The position numbers and the translations under genes are program-made. Of a stretch of 64,000 bases of DNA, positions 22,801 to 34,930 are shown piece by piece. Within the stretch, counting starts at the first letter, position 1. The number at the start of each line of letters is the position of its first letter. Under the pieces are notes generated by a model that ran no database searches, was not told the origin of the DNA, and saw only the letters and a list, made by a program, of their open reading frames with translations. The DNA comes from Orychophragmus violaceus (Eukaryota > Streptophyta > Magnoliopsida > Brassicales > Brassicaceae). The stretch spans positions 19,430,720 through 19,494,719 of the forward strand of contig CM058235.1 of assembly GCA_030180135.1 (NCBI GenBank), in the 5' to 3' direction.

Positions 22801-24171
22801 GTTAAAAGAAGAGTAAAAGACAAAACCTTTAAAGAAAGGAATCTGAGAATATATTTAGAAAAAGAAAAAAAAAAACAAACCTGTGAAACCCTAACATTCA
22901 TGTCAATCAAATCAAAGAGGGAGTAGCCCACATCAGTATATAGATCAAAACATAAGCTAGGGCTCTATAAAAAAAGCAGTTATGGAAAAGGCTGCAGATA
23001 TCAGTAACAGCTGGAAAAAAGAAGAAAATATGATATAAATTCGAAAAAACAAAAGATTTAATTAGGTAATAAATTTGTTTGGGGCTAGACAGATGTAGAC
23101 GGCGGCTGGAGGCAGAAACATGCAACAAGAAGCTCAGATCTCTGTCTATATCATTCTTCTTTCAAAAACAAACAAAATAGCCCTAAATTTAAGAGGGATT
23201 GTAAAAGTATTCTAAAATTACAATAAACCCCATAAATTTAGGGAATTGTGACGAGAGAGAGAGAGAGAAACTGACCTGGAAATTAGGGCGTGAAAGCGAC
23301 TGAAGAGCAGCTGCCATGTTTACAGACCACAGATTGGTGCAGTGGCCGCATCGGACGGTCACGATGTCGAACAGACTGCTGCATGGGACACTTACCTTCA
23401 CATATTAACCAAAACAAACCCTCAAAAATATTAAATTGGTTGATTCATTTTCATGGATAATTGGGTTTTTCTACCCAGATCCATAAGATATAGATGGAGA
23501 AGAAGCTTATATGATCAGTATTCAGTAAAAACCGAAGAAAATATATTGATTTTCCTATTAATATAGATCATATATTCTCCTATGACATTTGTGGGTTTGC
23601 AAGGCAAAACAAAAATTGGAGTAAAATTAATGCAATTCATTTATATTATAAAACTAAACTAGTGCCATGATCATCCTCTCTTTTCCAGGATGCACAACCT
23701 GTAACAGATTAGTAAACAGGGACACACAAATGCATATGACCTTACAATTCAATTATAATTTTCTTTGAGAAAAGCAAGAAAAGAGAGAAGAAGATAAATC
23801 TATATGATGGGTGAAAAAGTCATGTGTAGCAGAAGGATGGTGACTTCTCCATGGCACCAGAAGCTAAACGAAATATTTGTTACTGACACAAAATAAATTA
23901 GACAGATTTTGAATTGATGAGAGTTTTGAACGTTAGTAAGATAGTGGAACTGATGAAAAAGAGTCGCACTACTCTTTTATCATAAACCAATATATAGTAC
24001 AAAGGGAAATAAAGGCAGATCTATATATGCCTGATTATATCTTCATATACAAAATATTTCAAAAAAGTTTATAGATCCATTATAGCTAAGCAATTATACC
24101 GCAAGAACTATGTTGCAGAAGTTGCAAGGGATGTAGCAAAGTTGCTCGGTGGCCGTCGATGAGTTAGCCAT
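19883..24171 (-). CDS. YAB5: YABBY5-type transcription factor, six coding exons, intact
   Basis: Nuclear DNA-binding regulator of the YABBY family, which sets abaxial identity and outgrowth of leaves and other lateral organs. Exons (minus strand): 24171-24100, 23395-23276, 22612-22504, 22408-22360, 22265-22190, 19951-19883; total 495 nt, 164 aa, all introns GT-AG. The N-terminus MANSSTATEQLCYIPCNFCN leads into a zinc finger C16-x2-C19-x20-C40-x2-C43. The YABBY (HMG-like) domain covers about residues 105-150 with RVPSAYNQFIKEEIQRIK, and the end is HFPHIHFGLMLESNKQAK-like. As I recall, length and sequence match Arabidopsis YAB5 far better than other family members. The last intron is 2238 bp and AT-rich. 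A GT just after the stop and an AG near 19785 suggest a 3'-UTR intron, with the last UTR exon about 19650-19785. A (GA)77 tract lies 84 bp upstream of the ATG. Confidence 0.96.
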
Positions 24172-24237
24172 GATTGATCGGAGAAACCAGACCAAACAAG
24201 TTGTTTGTGTTGAGGAATAGATAGAAGATGAATCAAT

Positions 24238-24246
24238 TATATAGGT
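24238..24246 (-). promoter_or_regulatory. Probable TATA box of YAB5
   Basis: On the minus strand CTATATAAT lies 67-75 bp before the ATG at 24171, directly downstream of the GA tract. A transcription start about 30 bp further on would leave a short 5' UTR of about 40 nt. Inferred from sequence and spacing only. Confidence 0.5.
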
Positions 24247-24252
24247 GAAAAG

Positions 24253-24861
<609 letters not shown>

Positions 24862-26243
24862 GAAAAAAAAACAAAGAGGTACAGAAATACCGCGTTGGAA
24901 ATAAAATAGCGCGTGGCCCAACGCGCCGAAACATTTCTCTCCCAACTTCGTCGAACTCGTTTGCTCCTAACGCCGGCGCGTGACGCCTCTCCGGCGTCCG
25001 GCTACGGCTGGCATCACGGGAGAGCTCCTCTCTTTCGTTTTTCGCTCCAGCAGTCCAAGGCGTGAGTTGTAAATCGTTCGTCCTTTGGCCAAATCTAGTC
25101 CTGCAGTTGTCGGAAATTTTCCTCTTCTCACTTAACCGCGGTGGCGGCTTCTGAGCTGTGGCGGTTGCGTCTCTTTCGTGTGCATCTCCTGCTTGAGGAC
25201 GGCGGGCCGTGCACCGTTGAGATTTCAACTGTCGTCATTTTGCGGACCTTTGGCTCTGCTCCTGCTCGTGTGGTGGTGTTGTAATCGGGGTAATCTGGGA
25301 CTACGGTGGCTGACGAGGCGTGGTGGAAACGTCCACGGTGGCTTCGCCTTCGTCATCCGCCGGTTGCTAGATCTGTGGTCAGGACGTGGTGGCAAGGTTT
25401 TTTCTCCGGTTTCTGGCAAGGTCCTCCCTTGACTCGTTTGTTTCGTTGCTCTTCAGCGGCGGCTTCCGATTCAGGTATGGTCAGACTTTAAACTTCTATG
25501 AGGCTTCGGTGTTCATGGTCTTTGGTTTCGTGCCGGCTGCGGAGGTTTCCAATAAGGCTAGGTTTTAGCGTGTCCGGTTTAGCTACCCGGGTTTGATTTT
25601 GCTAACCAAGTGTGCGCTTCAGCCGATGATTCGTGGTTGGTTTGGCTTTTGGATTGTTAATTTGAAGCTAAAGGCGGGTTTGTGGATCGGTTAAGGTGTC
25701 TCGGTCTAGTACGGTCTCGTTTTTTAAGTTAAGGAGGCGGTAGTGAGGCTACAGAGTGGTGATGCGTGGTCTCTTTTCTAGCCGACTTCGGGGAATGGAC
25801 TTGGTAGATCGAACATCCGCTATTAAGCTCCGTTAGTTAGTGTAATGCCAGGTGAGAATCGGATCTAGGTGTGTTAGTGAGCGTCGATCCGATGATGTGG
25901 AGGACAGTCGATGATCGGGCCTCTCTGCCATCGTTGAGGAATGGCTCTTTCTCTGGGTTGCCGTATGAAACCACTTCCGAAACCGGTTTTGCTTGTTCTG
26001 TCTTCTTCGAGAGCGGTCTCTTCAGGTTGCAAATCTTAGTTGTGTGGGCTTCAGATTACAGTCGCTTGTTTATCACTATTTTGACCCTTTGCTACCAAGC
26101 AAAATACTGATTGTCATTTGCTTCCATGTTTTTAATTTTTTTTTGCCATGGAACCAAAATTTTAGGTGTTGCACTTTGTTTCAATTTGTAACATTGGAAC
26201 CTTCATTATTTTTCATGATATTTATCATTTAGCAAAAAAAAAA
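24862..26243 (+). mobile_element. Poly(A)-tailed retroposon with 13-bp target duplication
   Basis: A 1.38-kb block, notably more GC-rich than its surroundings, ends in an A10 tail at 26234-26243. It is flanked by GGTCGGCCAAAGA (24849-24861) and GGTCGGCTAAAGA (26244-26256), a 13-bp duplication with one mismatch. That is the signature of target-primed (LINE-machinery) integration. There is no reverse transcriptase or endonuclease sequence and no long convincing protein; open frames in all directions are short. It could be a non-autonomous LINE derivative or a processed non-coding transcript. It separates the YAB5 promoter from its upstream DNA. Confidence 0.75.
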
Positions 26244-26256
26244 GGTCGGCTAAAGA

Positions 26257-27413
26257 ATATGATGGTGTCAAGTTGTCGATAGACGAGTTTGCTTACAATT
26301 CGAGATGTGCTAGTTTCTAGAGAGAGAAAATAATGAAGTGCACAAATCCCAAAAAATTATATTTATGTACAGTGCAATAACCTATTTATAGTAAATACGG
26401 TCGTATTTTTGTTTGGGTCGTTGATTTCTTGTCGATCTCGTGACGAATGGGCCGTACTTAAGGTTAAAGGTGGGTCAAGCCGACCATGTCTTGTCTATTA
26501 GTTGAGCCGGGCTGATATGAATCTGCGAGCTAAACCGAGCTGGACAGATCTGATCGCGAGCCGAGTCGAGCCGAACAAAATTGTTTACAAGCTGAGCCGA
26601 GCATTCTTCAAGTCTATTTTTGATTATTGGCTGACTTGACATGTTTTTTATTAGACCGATCACAGTTGAGAAAGCAGGTATGAGCCGAATTAATAGATAT
26701 GTGCTAAACCCATGTATAACACTAATTTTGATCCATCGTTTATTTTGAATGCAAATATAAACATCTTATTTTACATTAAGAAATTTAATTAATAACAGTA
26801 GAAAAATTACAATTCACGACTAAACAAAAAAAAACAAAACATGATTATACTATTTTTTATAAAAATCCATTAGGTGGACGTATAACAGACGTCTACTTCT
26901 TAATTTTATCTTAAATTTAATTAGAAAATTATAAAAAATTAATTTGATCAAAAAATTGTTTGGATTAAAATATAGACAATTGTTATTCATGTAAAATAAA
27001 TTTGCTTATAAATAAGTTATCTTAAACCAACATATGTAAATTAGGTTTTAAAGTTTTTCTTATAGAATTCTCTACAATATGGTAGAAACTGAAAATGAAG
27101 TCTACACCAAAAGTCTACAATATAAGTGTTAGTTCAAAATAGATAAATGGAAAATGGCAAGATATGAAATTATTAAAATGCGGGAATCAAAATAGTTAAA
27201 ACATAAGTCTATTCAACTAATTATTTTAATATGATTGAAATTTTACCTTTTATGTAAATGAAAAATTTACCGTTTATATAAAAATTTGACTTGAGCTTCA
27301 TTTGCTGCTTCCCCCTTGCCATTGTTGTTGTAGTGGTAAGCCCATGGTCTTCTTCAACTTTCTCTTTTTCTTGGTTGCTTTTTGTTTGCAAGTTGTAGTA
27401 GATCTGACATTTT
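26257..27413. other. AT-rich spacer with old repeat fragments
   Basis: No gene. The text GTCGATAGACGAG near 26273 also occurs at 18607 next to the Copia LTR, hinting at a shared old repeat. A stretch rich in GAGCCGAGC-type words (26480-26610) looks like transposon debris. The right edge carries AGTAGATCTGACATTTT (from 27398), which recurs at about 31677 on the far side of the CACTA element. Confidence 0.5.
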
Positions 27414-27894
27414 CACTACAAGAAACTGGCCGTATAGCCGCGGATTTTTTCGCGGCTATCGGCCAAATTTCGTAGCTAATTCGACCGTAGCCACGACTAG
27501 CCGCAATTAAAGATCCGCGTCTATGAGCTCGTGGATACAACCTTTTCGCGGCTATCCGCAGCTACGTAGCCACGACGTAGCCGCGACGATTTTCATAGCT
27601 ATTAGCCACAAATAGCGATGAAAATTGTCATGGCTATTATACCCACGAATGGCTGCGAATAATGTCGTGGCTATAGCCACGGATTTTCCCCGATAAATTT
27701 CGTTACGTTGGCCACACATAGCCACAAATAGCCACAAATTTTTCCGTGGCTTATTTTTAAAAACTAACAAAAAAAATATAAATATAAAATCACTAATTTT
27801 TTATAAACAAGATATAAAAAATACAATATATACAAATATATATGTATATACATATATACTAAATAAAATTAAAATCGTATACATATATAATACG

Positions 27895-28670
27895 GTGGTG
27901 GTGGTTTTTTCTGATCTTTCGCTCTTATCTCATCTCTATCCTTCAGAGCGAGATCTTTTTTCCCTATCTGGTTTTCTTTTCATCGCTTTTTGCGATCCTT
28001 TTGCTTTGCTTCTGTTTTGTTTCGATCGTGGCTTTCCTTGGTCCCGATCTAAATAAACTCAGATATCTGTCTACGGCTGACTTATTTCCGATTTCTCGGA
28101 CTCTTACCGGGTTTCCCGGTGTCCCGTTTTTCTGCGGGACTTTTGATCTCGCTCCCCTCTACTCTCTCTCCGCCGTCTTTTCCTGTTTGGTATGGCGGAG
28201 CTCTGCTCTAGTCTCCCGGAGATTCTGTTGGAATTAATAACGTCGCCGTGCTCTAGCTTTAGGGGACAAGCATCTCGAAGATCCTGTCGGGTTTTTTAAA
28301 CCTGACGGCGGCGGCGCCTCCTTCGCTCTGGTGGCCTTTTGCTAAGCTTCTTCATCGGTTTTCTTTTGCTTGCAGGTGTTCGGATGGTGGCTTCGGGTAG
28401 CTAAGATCGGCAAGCGGTTCTCGGCAGTATAAGGTGGTGGTCCGGTGAGATTCATGCCGTTTTCCTCGACGGGCGTTGAGTGCTCACTGGCGGTTCTCAG
28501 GTCTGCGCCACAGCTGGTGCATGCAGGCGAAGCTCGGATGATGACACGTGGCACAGTTCACCGCGTGGCTCTCTTATCCGATTGTTTTGTCGTTTTCTCC
28601 TTGTATTGGGTCTTGGCCCGTTTGTAAATTACATCGGCCCATGAATGATATCTGTTGACAAAAAAAAAAC
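27895..28670 (+). mobile_element. Poly(A)-tailed retroposon with 30-bp target duplication
   Basis: A 776-bp GC-richer insert ending in an A-rich tail (28660-28670). It is flanked by a 30-bp direct repeat, 27865-27894 and 28671-28700, with one mismatch. There is no polymerase-coding sequence. It sits inside the CACTA element, so it is younger than that element. Like the insert at 24862-26243 it appears to be a product of LINE machinery; I see no clear sequence similarity between the two bodies. Confidence 0.72.
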
Positions 28671-28743
28671 AAAATTAAAATCATATACATATATAATACG
28701 TATATACATATATCGTATATACATATATCGTATATACATATAT

Positions 28744-29380
28744 TGTTGGGATAGTGTCCTGAAATCACACTTGTACTCACTCCTGATGATAGTTGTGTGT
28801 CGAGATCAGACATTCGTATAATACTGGGCGGTTGCAATGTTTTGCTAGAAGCCTCTTGCAATCTGTAAGTTGTATACTTACTGCCAGTATTATATGATCC
28901 TATAGGGTCACACACCTAAGCAAACTGGAAGCTAAGACATGGGAATGATCATTATGGTAATGATCATATTAATGTGTATTGGATACGCATTATTATCGAG
29001 AAAATGGTGTTGTGTCGATCGACACAACTTGTGTGTCGGTCGACACAGTTCGGGTTTCGAAAGGGCTTTTCGAAATTATGACTTAATCAAGTCTGGCCCG
29101 TTAAGTGTGTTTTAGGTCGAATAAAAACTTGATAGTCTCGACCTAAAGGTGAGCCGTCCATTTTTTCTTGACAGAAAGAGCAGAAACACCAGAAACTCTC
29201 AGATCCCATAGATCCGGCACTAGCATCCCGTTTCCAGCTTGTGTACGTGTGTATCTGGTAGAGGCGAGGCACCTGTGTCGCTACTGATCTTGTTCACCAT
29301 TCATTCCGCTGCCAGTAACAAGGTAAGAACGAGGTTAGTGATTCAATATATCAAACCCTTAGATCCTGAGGGATCCAACA
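28744..29380. mobile_element. Solo LTR, Copia-type, 637 bp
   Basis: Begins TGTTGGGATAG and ends GGATCCAACA, with TATAT on each side (28739-28743 and 29381-29385), a perfect 5-bp duplication. No internal region remains, consistent with LTR-LTR recombination. TGTTGG...CCAACA ends are typical of plant Copia elements. It carries a CGATCG/CGGTCG dyad pair (cores at 29016 and 29037), the same design as in the Athila-like elements. The duplication bases lie in a TA-rich run, so chance agreement is possible. Confidence 0.75.
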
Positions 29381-29393
29381 TATATTACATCAA

Positions 29394-29930
29394 TTAAATA
29401 AAACAATTGACAAAAAAAGGCACGCGAGCTTGTGACCGGCGGAGCTTGTGACGGACGAACTGCGGAGCTTGTGACGGACGACCTGAAATCAAAACGGCGA
29501 GAGAGAGGGAGACAACGAGAGATGGTGAAGAGAATGAGGTCCGCCGGAGCTTGTGACCGACGGAGCTTGTGACGGACGACCTGAAATCAAACGGCAGAGA
29601 ATGAGGCCTGCCGCGTTGTGGAGCCCTCATGTCGACCCGGAAGAACCGATTGTTAGAAAGTGCGAGGGAGAGAGACGACGACGGCGCCATGGGTGGAGGA
29701 TGAGAAGCGGAGACGGTGACGGTGAAGAGGAAGAACGGCGAGAGAAGCGCGAGACGGAGGGAGACAACGAGAGACGGTGAAGACGACGGCGGCCTTGGGG
29801 GAGAAGGTGAGACGGCGGGAGATGTGAACAATAGATCCGATTTGTTTTGTGGTGATGGAGGAGAAGTAGAGTTGAGATGGGTTGAATGTTGAAAGTGTTC
29901 GGAGCTTCATCCTCTCTCTATCACGATTTG
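29394..29930. other. GC-rich internal segment of the CACTA element with direct repeats
   Basis: Contains repeated phrases: 29463-29493 recurs at 29561-29591 (GGAGCTTGTGACGGACGACC core), and 29505-29530 at 29757-29782 (GACAACGAGAGA core). Open frames exist on both strands (up to 145 aa) but are low-complexity Ser/Pro/Arg-rich with no recognisable domain; I regard this as non-coding CACTA filler, possibly an old captured sequence. Confidence 0.45.
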
Positions 29931-30539
29931 CTAAAGAAAAAAAAAATGAAGAGGAATGTAGTTGACGGCGGATGGGTTGAGGGTGTTGTAGAGGGGATTA
30001 GGTTAAAGAAGATTAATTTATGACCATTGGATCTAGGACTAATCAATGGGTGGTATTAAAAGTGGTTCAATCCATGCCATTCTCTATCAACCAATAGGAA
30101 TTAAGCTATTAATAAAATCTTTTTATAAAAATCATTTTATAACCAATAAAAATTAATTTTCTTTTTAATGTCAAATTTAATAAGTTTTAACTTATAAACT
30201 TTTCAAAAAAAAAATATCAAACTAACTAATATATAAACAAGAAGATTTTAGTTTATAAATATTAAGTTTTCAATTGAAAGTTAGAGTTTGGGATATAAAG
30301 TTTGTGATTTATGTTTAGAGTTTGGGATATAAAGTTTGTGATTTATGTTTAGAGTTTAAAGTAATTAAAATATAAATTAGGGTTTTAGGAGTTAATTTTA
30401 TACTTCATAATTAAAGATTTGAAGTTTAGAGTTTAATTATGGTTTAAGGTTTAAAGGTTTATAAATGTTGAATATTAGTTTTGAATATATTATAGTATTT
30501 AAAAGGTTATTAATAGAATTTTGGTTATACTTTAGAGTT

Positions 30540-31300
30540 TTGGGGTTTAAGGTTTAGGGTTTAGAGTTTAGAGTTTTAGGGTTTGATTAGGGTTTAAGGT
30601 TTATGTATTAGTTTGTTTTTTTATAGTAATTGGAATGTTATGTTTTTGTTTATATATTAGGGGTTTAGGGTTTATTTAGAGTTAGAGTTTAGGTTTTATA
30701 TATATACATGTTATTGGTATTGGATTTGAAAATAATAGTTTTATGTATATATAATTAAAGATTTGTATTTTGATGTTATTTTATGATTTAGAGTTTAAAG
30801 TTTAGAGTTTGTGGTTTTAGATTATATTTAGGGTTTAGGGTTTAGGGTTTAGAGTTTAGGTTTTGGGGGTTAGAGTTTAGGATTTAGGGTTTAGGGTTTG
30901 TGTTTAGGGGTTAGGGTTTAGAGTTTAGGCTTTGGGGGTTAGGGTTAAGGGTTTGTGTTTAGGGTTTAGGGTTTGGGGTTTAGGGTGTATGGTTTAGAGT
31001 TTAGGGGTTAGGGTTTGGGGTTTAGGGTTTGTGTTTAGGGGTTAGGGTTTAGGCTTTGGGGGTTAGGGTTTAGTGTTTGTGTTTAGGGGTTAGGATTTAG
31101 GTTTAGGGTTTTTACACTAAAGCTTATATTTTTAACTCTAAACCCTACACCCTAACCCCTAAAGCCTAAACCCTTACCCTAAACACAAACCCTAAACCCT
31201 AAATCTTAAACCCTAACCTCCAACGCCTAAACTCTAAACCCTAAAACTTAAACCCTAAATCTCAAAGCCTAAATCCTAAACACTAAATACAAATCCCCAA
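30540..31300. repeat. Interstitial telomere-like repeats, arranged as an imperfect inverted repeat
   Basis: Degenerate TTTAGGG units run on the plus strand to about 31110, then the complementary CCCTAAA units run from about 31137 to 31300. A flanking 34-bp tandem duplication sits at 30283-30350. The array is inside the CACTA element and is not a chromosome end. Confidence 0.85.
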
Positions 31301-31610
31301 AGTCTATAGTTTAGAGTTTGTAGTTTCCACGACTAGCAGCTATTTTAAGTCGTAGCTAGATAGCTACGACATCATTCGTGGCTCTTCGCGGATAACTATA
31401 GCTACGAAACATTCGCGACTATCCGTCGCTAAGTAGCTACGAATTACTACGTTCGTTTACCGTGGCTACATAGCTACGAATAGCTGCCACATAGCCACGG
31501 CGATAGCCACGACTTATTTCGTAGCTAGTCGCAGCTTAGAAAACGTAGCTACGAAAATTTCGCGGCTAAGCCGTGGCTATAAGACAGATTTCTTGTAGTG
31601 TTTGTTTATC

Positions 31611-31737
31611 ATGATAGACCAAACTTTATTCCCTAAGATCTAACTCTAAGTGCACAGAAAATTAGTTATAGACTTATAGTAGATCTGACATTTTTTTTAT
31701 CTTCCCTTGATTCTTGTTTAATAATATTGATAAACCA
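31611..31737. repeat. Tandem duplicate of an Athila-type LTR edge
   Basis: 31611 onward (TGATAGACCAAACTTTATTC) parallels the solo LTR start at 31738 (TGATAAACCAAATTTTAATTC) for about 60 bp, and the preceding phrase AGTAGATCTGACATTTT occurs both at 27398 and at about 31677. With the CACTA element removed, these form a tandem duplication of about 125 bp into which the CACTA inserted. Confidence 0.6.
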
Positions 31738-32852
31738 AATTTTAATTCTGAAGATCTAACTGCAAATTCACAGAAAACCAGTTGTAATATATAGGCATCG
31801 AAAAAGGTCTCAAGATGTATGCAATAGATCAGTTGATTTGAGTCAAGCTAAGCAAGATGATTGTGATGCAAAACAAGTAACTAAAGCATTAAACGAGATG
31901 TATATCAGGTAGGAAAACGTTAGGCTCAAAGATTTTTCAGGAAATCATTAATGCAAGTTAATCAATTAGTCAAAATTCTGCTAAATTCTAGCACTCGATA
32001 TACAATTATAAAGCGAATCAGCTCTCATCGTTGCGAATACCATCTATGTCTAATAACTAGAAAACCATTTTTGCGAGTTCTAAAGTATAAACATGCATTT
32101 ATTTCAAGGTCAATTTGTTCACAATTTTCCTGAACCAAATTCATTTGCAAATAGATAAATTGTTTACTTAGATTCTAATTAACCAACTATCGTTGTGAAA
32201 ATCAACATAAATCAGTAATTTGAATGGCTAGTTAAAATCAAGCATTAAAAACAACTTAAGGTTAAAAACTAAAGTTCTAAAATCTTTAACTAATCAATCA
32301 ACTTAACAAACCAACAAAAAATTCTAAACCTAACTAGCAAATATACTTAGACATTATCAATGAAACATAAATCATAATAAGAATAAACTGCGTAAAAGAA
32401 ATCAATCGAATAAAACTAGGGTTCATAATCTCTAGAGATCAGTCTCAAAATCTATGGTACAAATATCTCTGGAAATAAAAGTAAAACATAGTCTAAACAA
32501 TGGCTATTAAATACTCTAAACATGATTTGTGTCATAATTTAAGTATATGAAACTTCATGGACACTCTGTAAATCTCTAAAGATCATTAATAACTCTCGCA
32601 CACGTCTTCACTTGAGCACGGTATCGACCAATACCAATAGCCGGTGTCGATCGACACTAACGTCCACAATCGTCTCCAGATTGATCTCCTCGGCATAATC
32701 TCCTCCAAAGCTCCAAATTACTCCAAAATCTCCAATAAACTCTCAAACGTGCCATTACCTGAAAAGACCCTAAAAGGACTCTAAAAACACCTAAAAGACT
32801 AGACATACATATTTATATCATGGCTTAAAACGGAGAAAACCATGATATATCA
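31738..32852 (-). mobile_element. Solo LTR, Athila-type, 1115 bp
   Basis: Begins TGATAAACC and ends CATGATATATCA, with internal blocks collinear with the Athila-like LTRs at 11000, 54978 and 62864, so the orientation is the same (minus-strand element). No primer binding site or polypurine tract adjoins it. Flanks AATAT and AGTAT differ at one base, consistent with a decayed 5-bp duplication. It contains GGTGTCGATCGACACT at 32643-32658. Confidence 0.75.
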
Positions 32853-33549
32853 AGTATACATATATGAAATATACATCTACAGTCAACCGCCAAGTAGCTA
32901 AAATAGTTTATGGAGTAAATGAGTACCATAAGTGAGCTATGATCCTTGTGTATAGTTAGTAAATTCGGAATTCCAGACTAATGTTTCTACGGTCTAGTGA
33001 CTGCGATGAAATCATCCACTACATACGAAAATCAGGGTATGATATTTTTTGGATGAAAGAACTATAACCTAATAGGAATGTTGTGGTGTAATTTGTTTAC
33101 GATTGGATTTTGAGTTATTTGAATATGATAAACTGTATAATATGTTTGTATTGGATGGTTGCCACAATATATTCAAGTGATGGGACAAGACTATGAAGGA
33201 AAATTTTCAAGACCTAAGATGTGCTCTAGAAAACAAGGCATGTTGCATTCATGTCCTTCAAATAGTGATTGCCAAGAAGCATATAATCGGATTGAGGCGG
33301 ATATAGCTCATCTTAAGGAGATAATTGTGTAGAAGTGTTTTAGAGGTGTGGAATTGAAACCGTTGATGGTGGTCGGTGTAATCATCTTAGGTGTGATAAT
33401 AAACTTTCGTGTTTACTTGAGTAGATCATAATTTAGTTCGATTATTATCTTTTAATACTATTTTTGAAAGTTTCCAATTTACACGTATTGCTCGGATTTT
33501 TATGACATATTGGTACTCTAATTCCTAATTTCCATGTGATGCTTGTATT

Positions 33550-34930
33550 TTAGAGAGAAAAAATTGAGTCTAAAATTTCTTGTTATTTCTATGCAGTGCT
33601 TGTGTTCCAGGCGAAATGAAGTTCAAGCATGAGATCTCATGACTTCCACACACCATTGACGAGTTTGTCATCCTTCAAGCCTGCAGACATGCAGCCACCC
33701 AGAGAGTATTTAAGAGTCAAGAGTGTACTCCTCTACATAGACATACACATATTGCACATATTGTACATTCAGATATGAATGCACTAGACTTGTGCATGAC
33801 CATGTATGATAGATACAAAGAGTCGATTTTGTACTCCGCTACCTCGAGAGAACATTCCAGACTGATGGACCTATCTCAGATATCTTGCTAGACGAGCCAG
33901 ACGGTTAGACATTTCCACACCCGTCGTGTCTATCATCTCTACGGTTCCATCATTATGAACTTTATCTTTTCTTTTTGATTTATGTTTTATTTTTATTTTA
34001 TTGAGTATATGTTCCATACTCTCACCTCTATTTTTCACTGAGAGCAGTGTGATTTAAGTATGGGGAGGATGTGTATCTTGTTTTCATATTTATTTTTATC
34101 GAGTCCTTTTTCGGAAACTACTTATTACTATGTTTATCTATTGATTTGGATTTAAGTATGTGTGAGGACAAAAAACTATGAACATTATGACATATGTGCT
34201 TCTACGCTATTCCTAGTATAGTTATATAGATATTAAATACTAGACTACACGGTAGATAGAGTTCTATTTCTAGGACAACAAATTGATGTAATCACTCTAT
34301 AGATATTTCCTATGAAGGATACGCTAACTCTATTTTATATGAATAACCCAATCCTAATTATTTCTCAAGTGTTAGGCTTGATGACGAACCAAATATTCAT
34401 TATATTTTCACCTTTTCACCACTCTTTATTGTTCATGAATGTCCAACACATCTTTTTGGTTCACTTAAACCTTAACCATTTTTTCGAACCTCGTGCACTA
34501 TCTCTTGTTTACTTTTGTGTAAATATGTGAAAAAATGCTGGATAGAGAGGAACAACGTGGTTCCCAGTCACTGAAGACGAAGGCACTTAATACAATGGAG
34601 TATGAGAGAAAAAACAACAAAAAGAGCCTTCCTTTGCCTTCAACATCTCAGATAAATTGGTACAATTCGTTTCTCTTATGACTCTACTACTGGTAGCATT
34701 TCCCCTTAAAAAACATGACTAAAGGAAATGAAAGAAAATATAAGCCAACAAGAGTCATAAATGAAAAAAAATAATAATACCAAGATAAACAATGGTTTGA
34801 TCACAAAGAAATCGTGAAGCCGTTAGAACAAATGACTCTGCAGAAACATCTAAGTCTGGGGGAAGAAATATAAAGAATTCTAGAAAGTGGAACAAGTAGC
34901 TGACTTGTACTACGATGACTGAGAGGTGTA
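33550..34930 (+). mobile_element. Decayed 3' region of an Athila-type element
   Basis: No open frames. Phrases such as CAGTGTGATTTAAGTATGGG (34045 onward) and TCTAAGTCTGGGGGAAG (34849 onward) resemble the polypurine-tract-like repeats found in the 3' non-coding part of Athila elements, in plus orientation. The rest is too diverged for a firm assignment. Confidence 0.35.

Larger units (their letters stand above)
27414..31600. mobile_element. Non-autonomous CACTA element with nested insertions
   Basis: Starts CACTACAAGAAAC at 27414 and ends with the inverted match TTTCTTGTAGTG at 31600, flanked by TTT on both sides (27411-27413 and 31601-31603), the 3-bp duplication expected for CACTA. Both subterminal regions (27420-27760 and 31320-31590) are dense with TAGCCACG, CGCGGCTA and TAGCTACG words in both orientations, the kind of array bound by TNPA-type proteins. 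No transposase is encoded. The interior holds a retroposon (27895-28670), a Copia-type solo LTR (28744-29380), GC-rich repetitive DNA and a telomere-repeat-like core. Without the later insertions it would be about 2.7 kb. Confidence 0.9.

Noticed and set aside
25178..26232. Several short plus-strand open frames in the GC-rich insert
   Set aside because: Low similarity to any known protein, overlapping in different frames, and located in a poly(A) retroposon body; treated as non-coding.
29394..29831. 145-residue Ser/Pro-rich minus-strand open frame
   Set aside because: Low-complexity frame across repeated GC-rich CACTA filler; overlapping frames on both strands are equally open.
30540..31300. 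A true telomere or chromosome end
   Set aside because: Repeats are degenerate, inverted head to head and enclosed within a CACTA element with intact ends.
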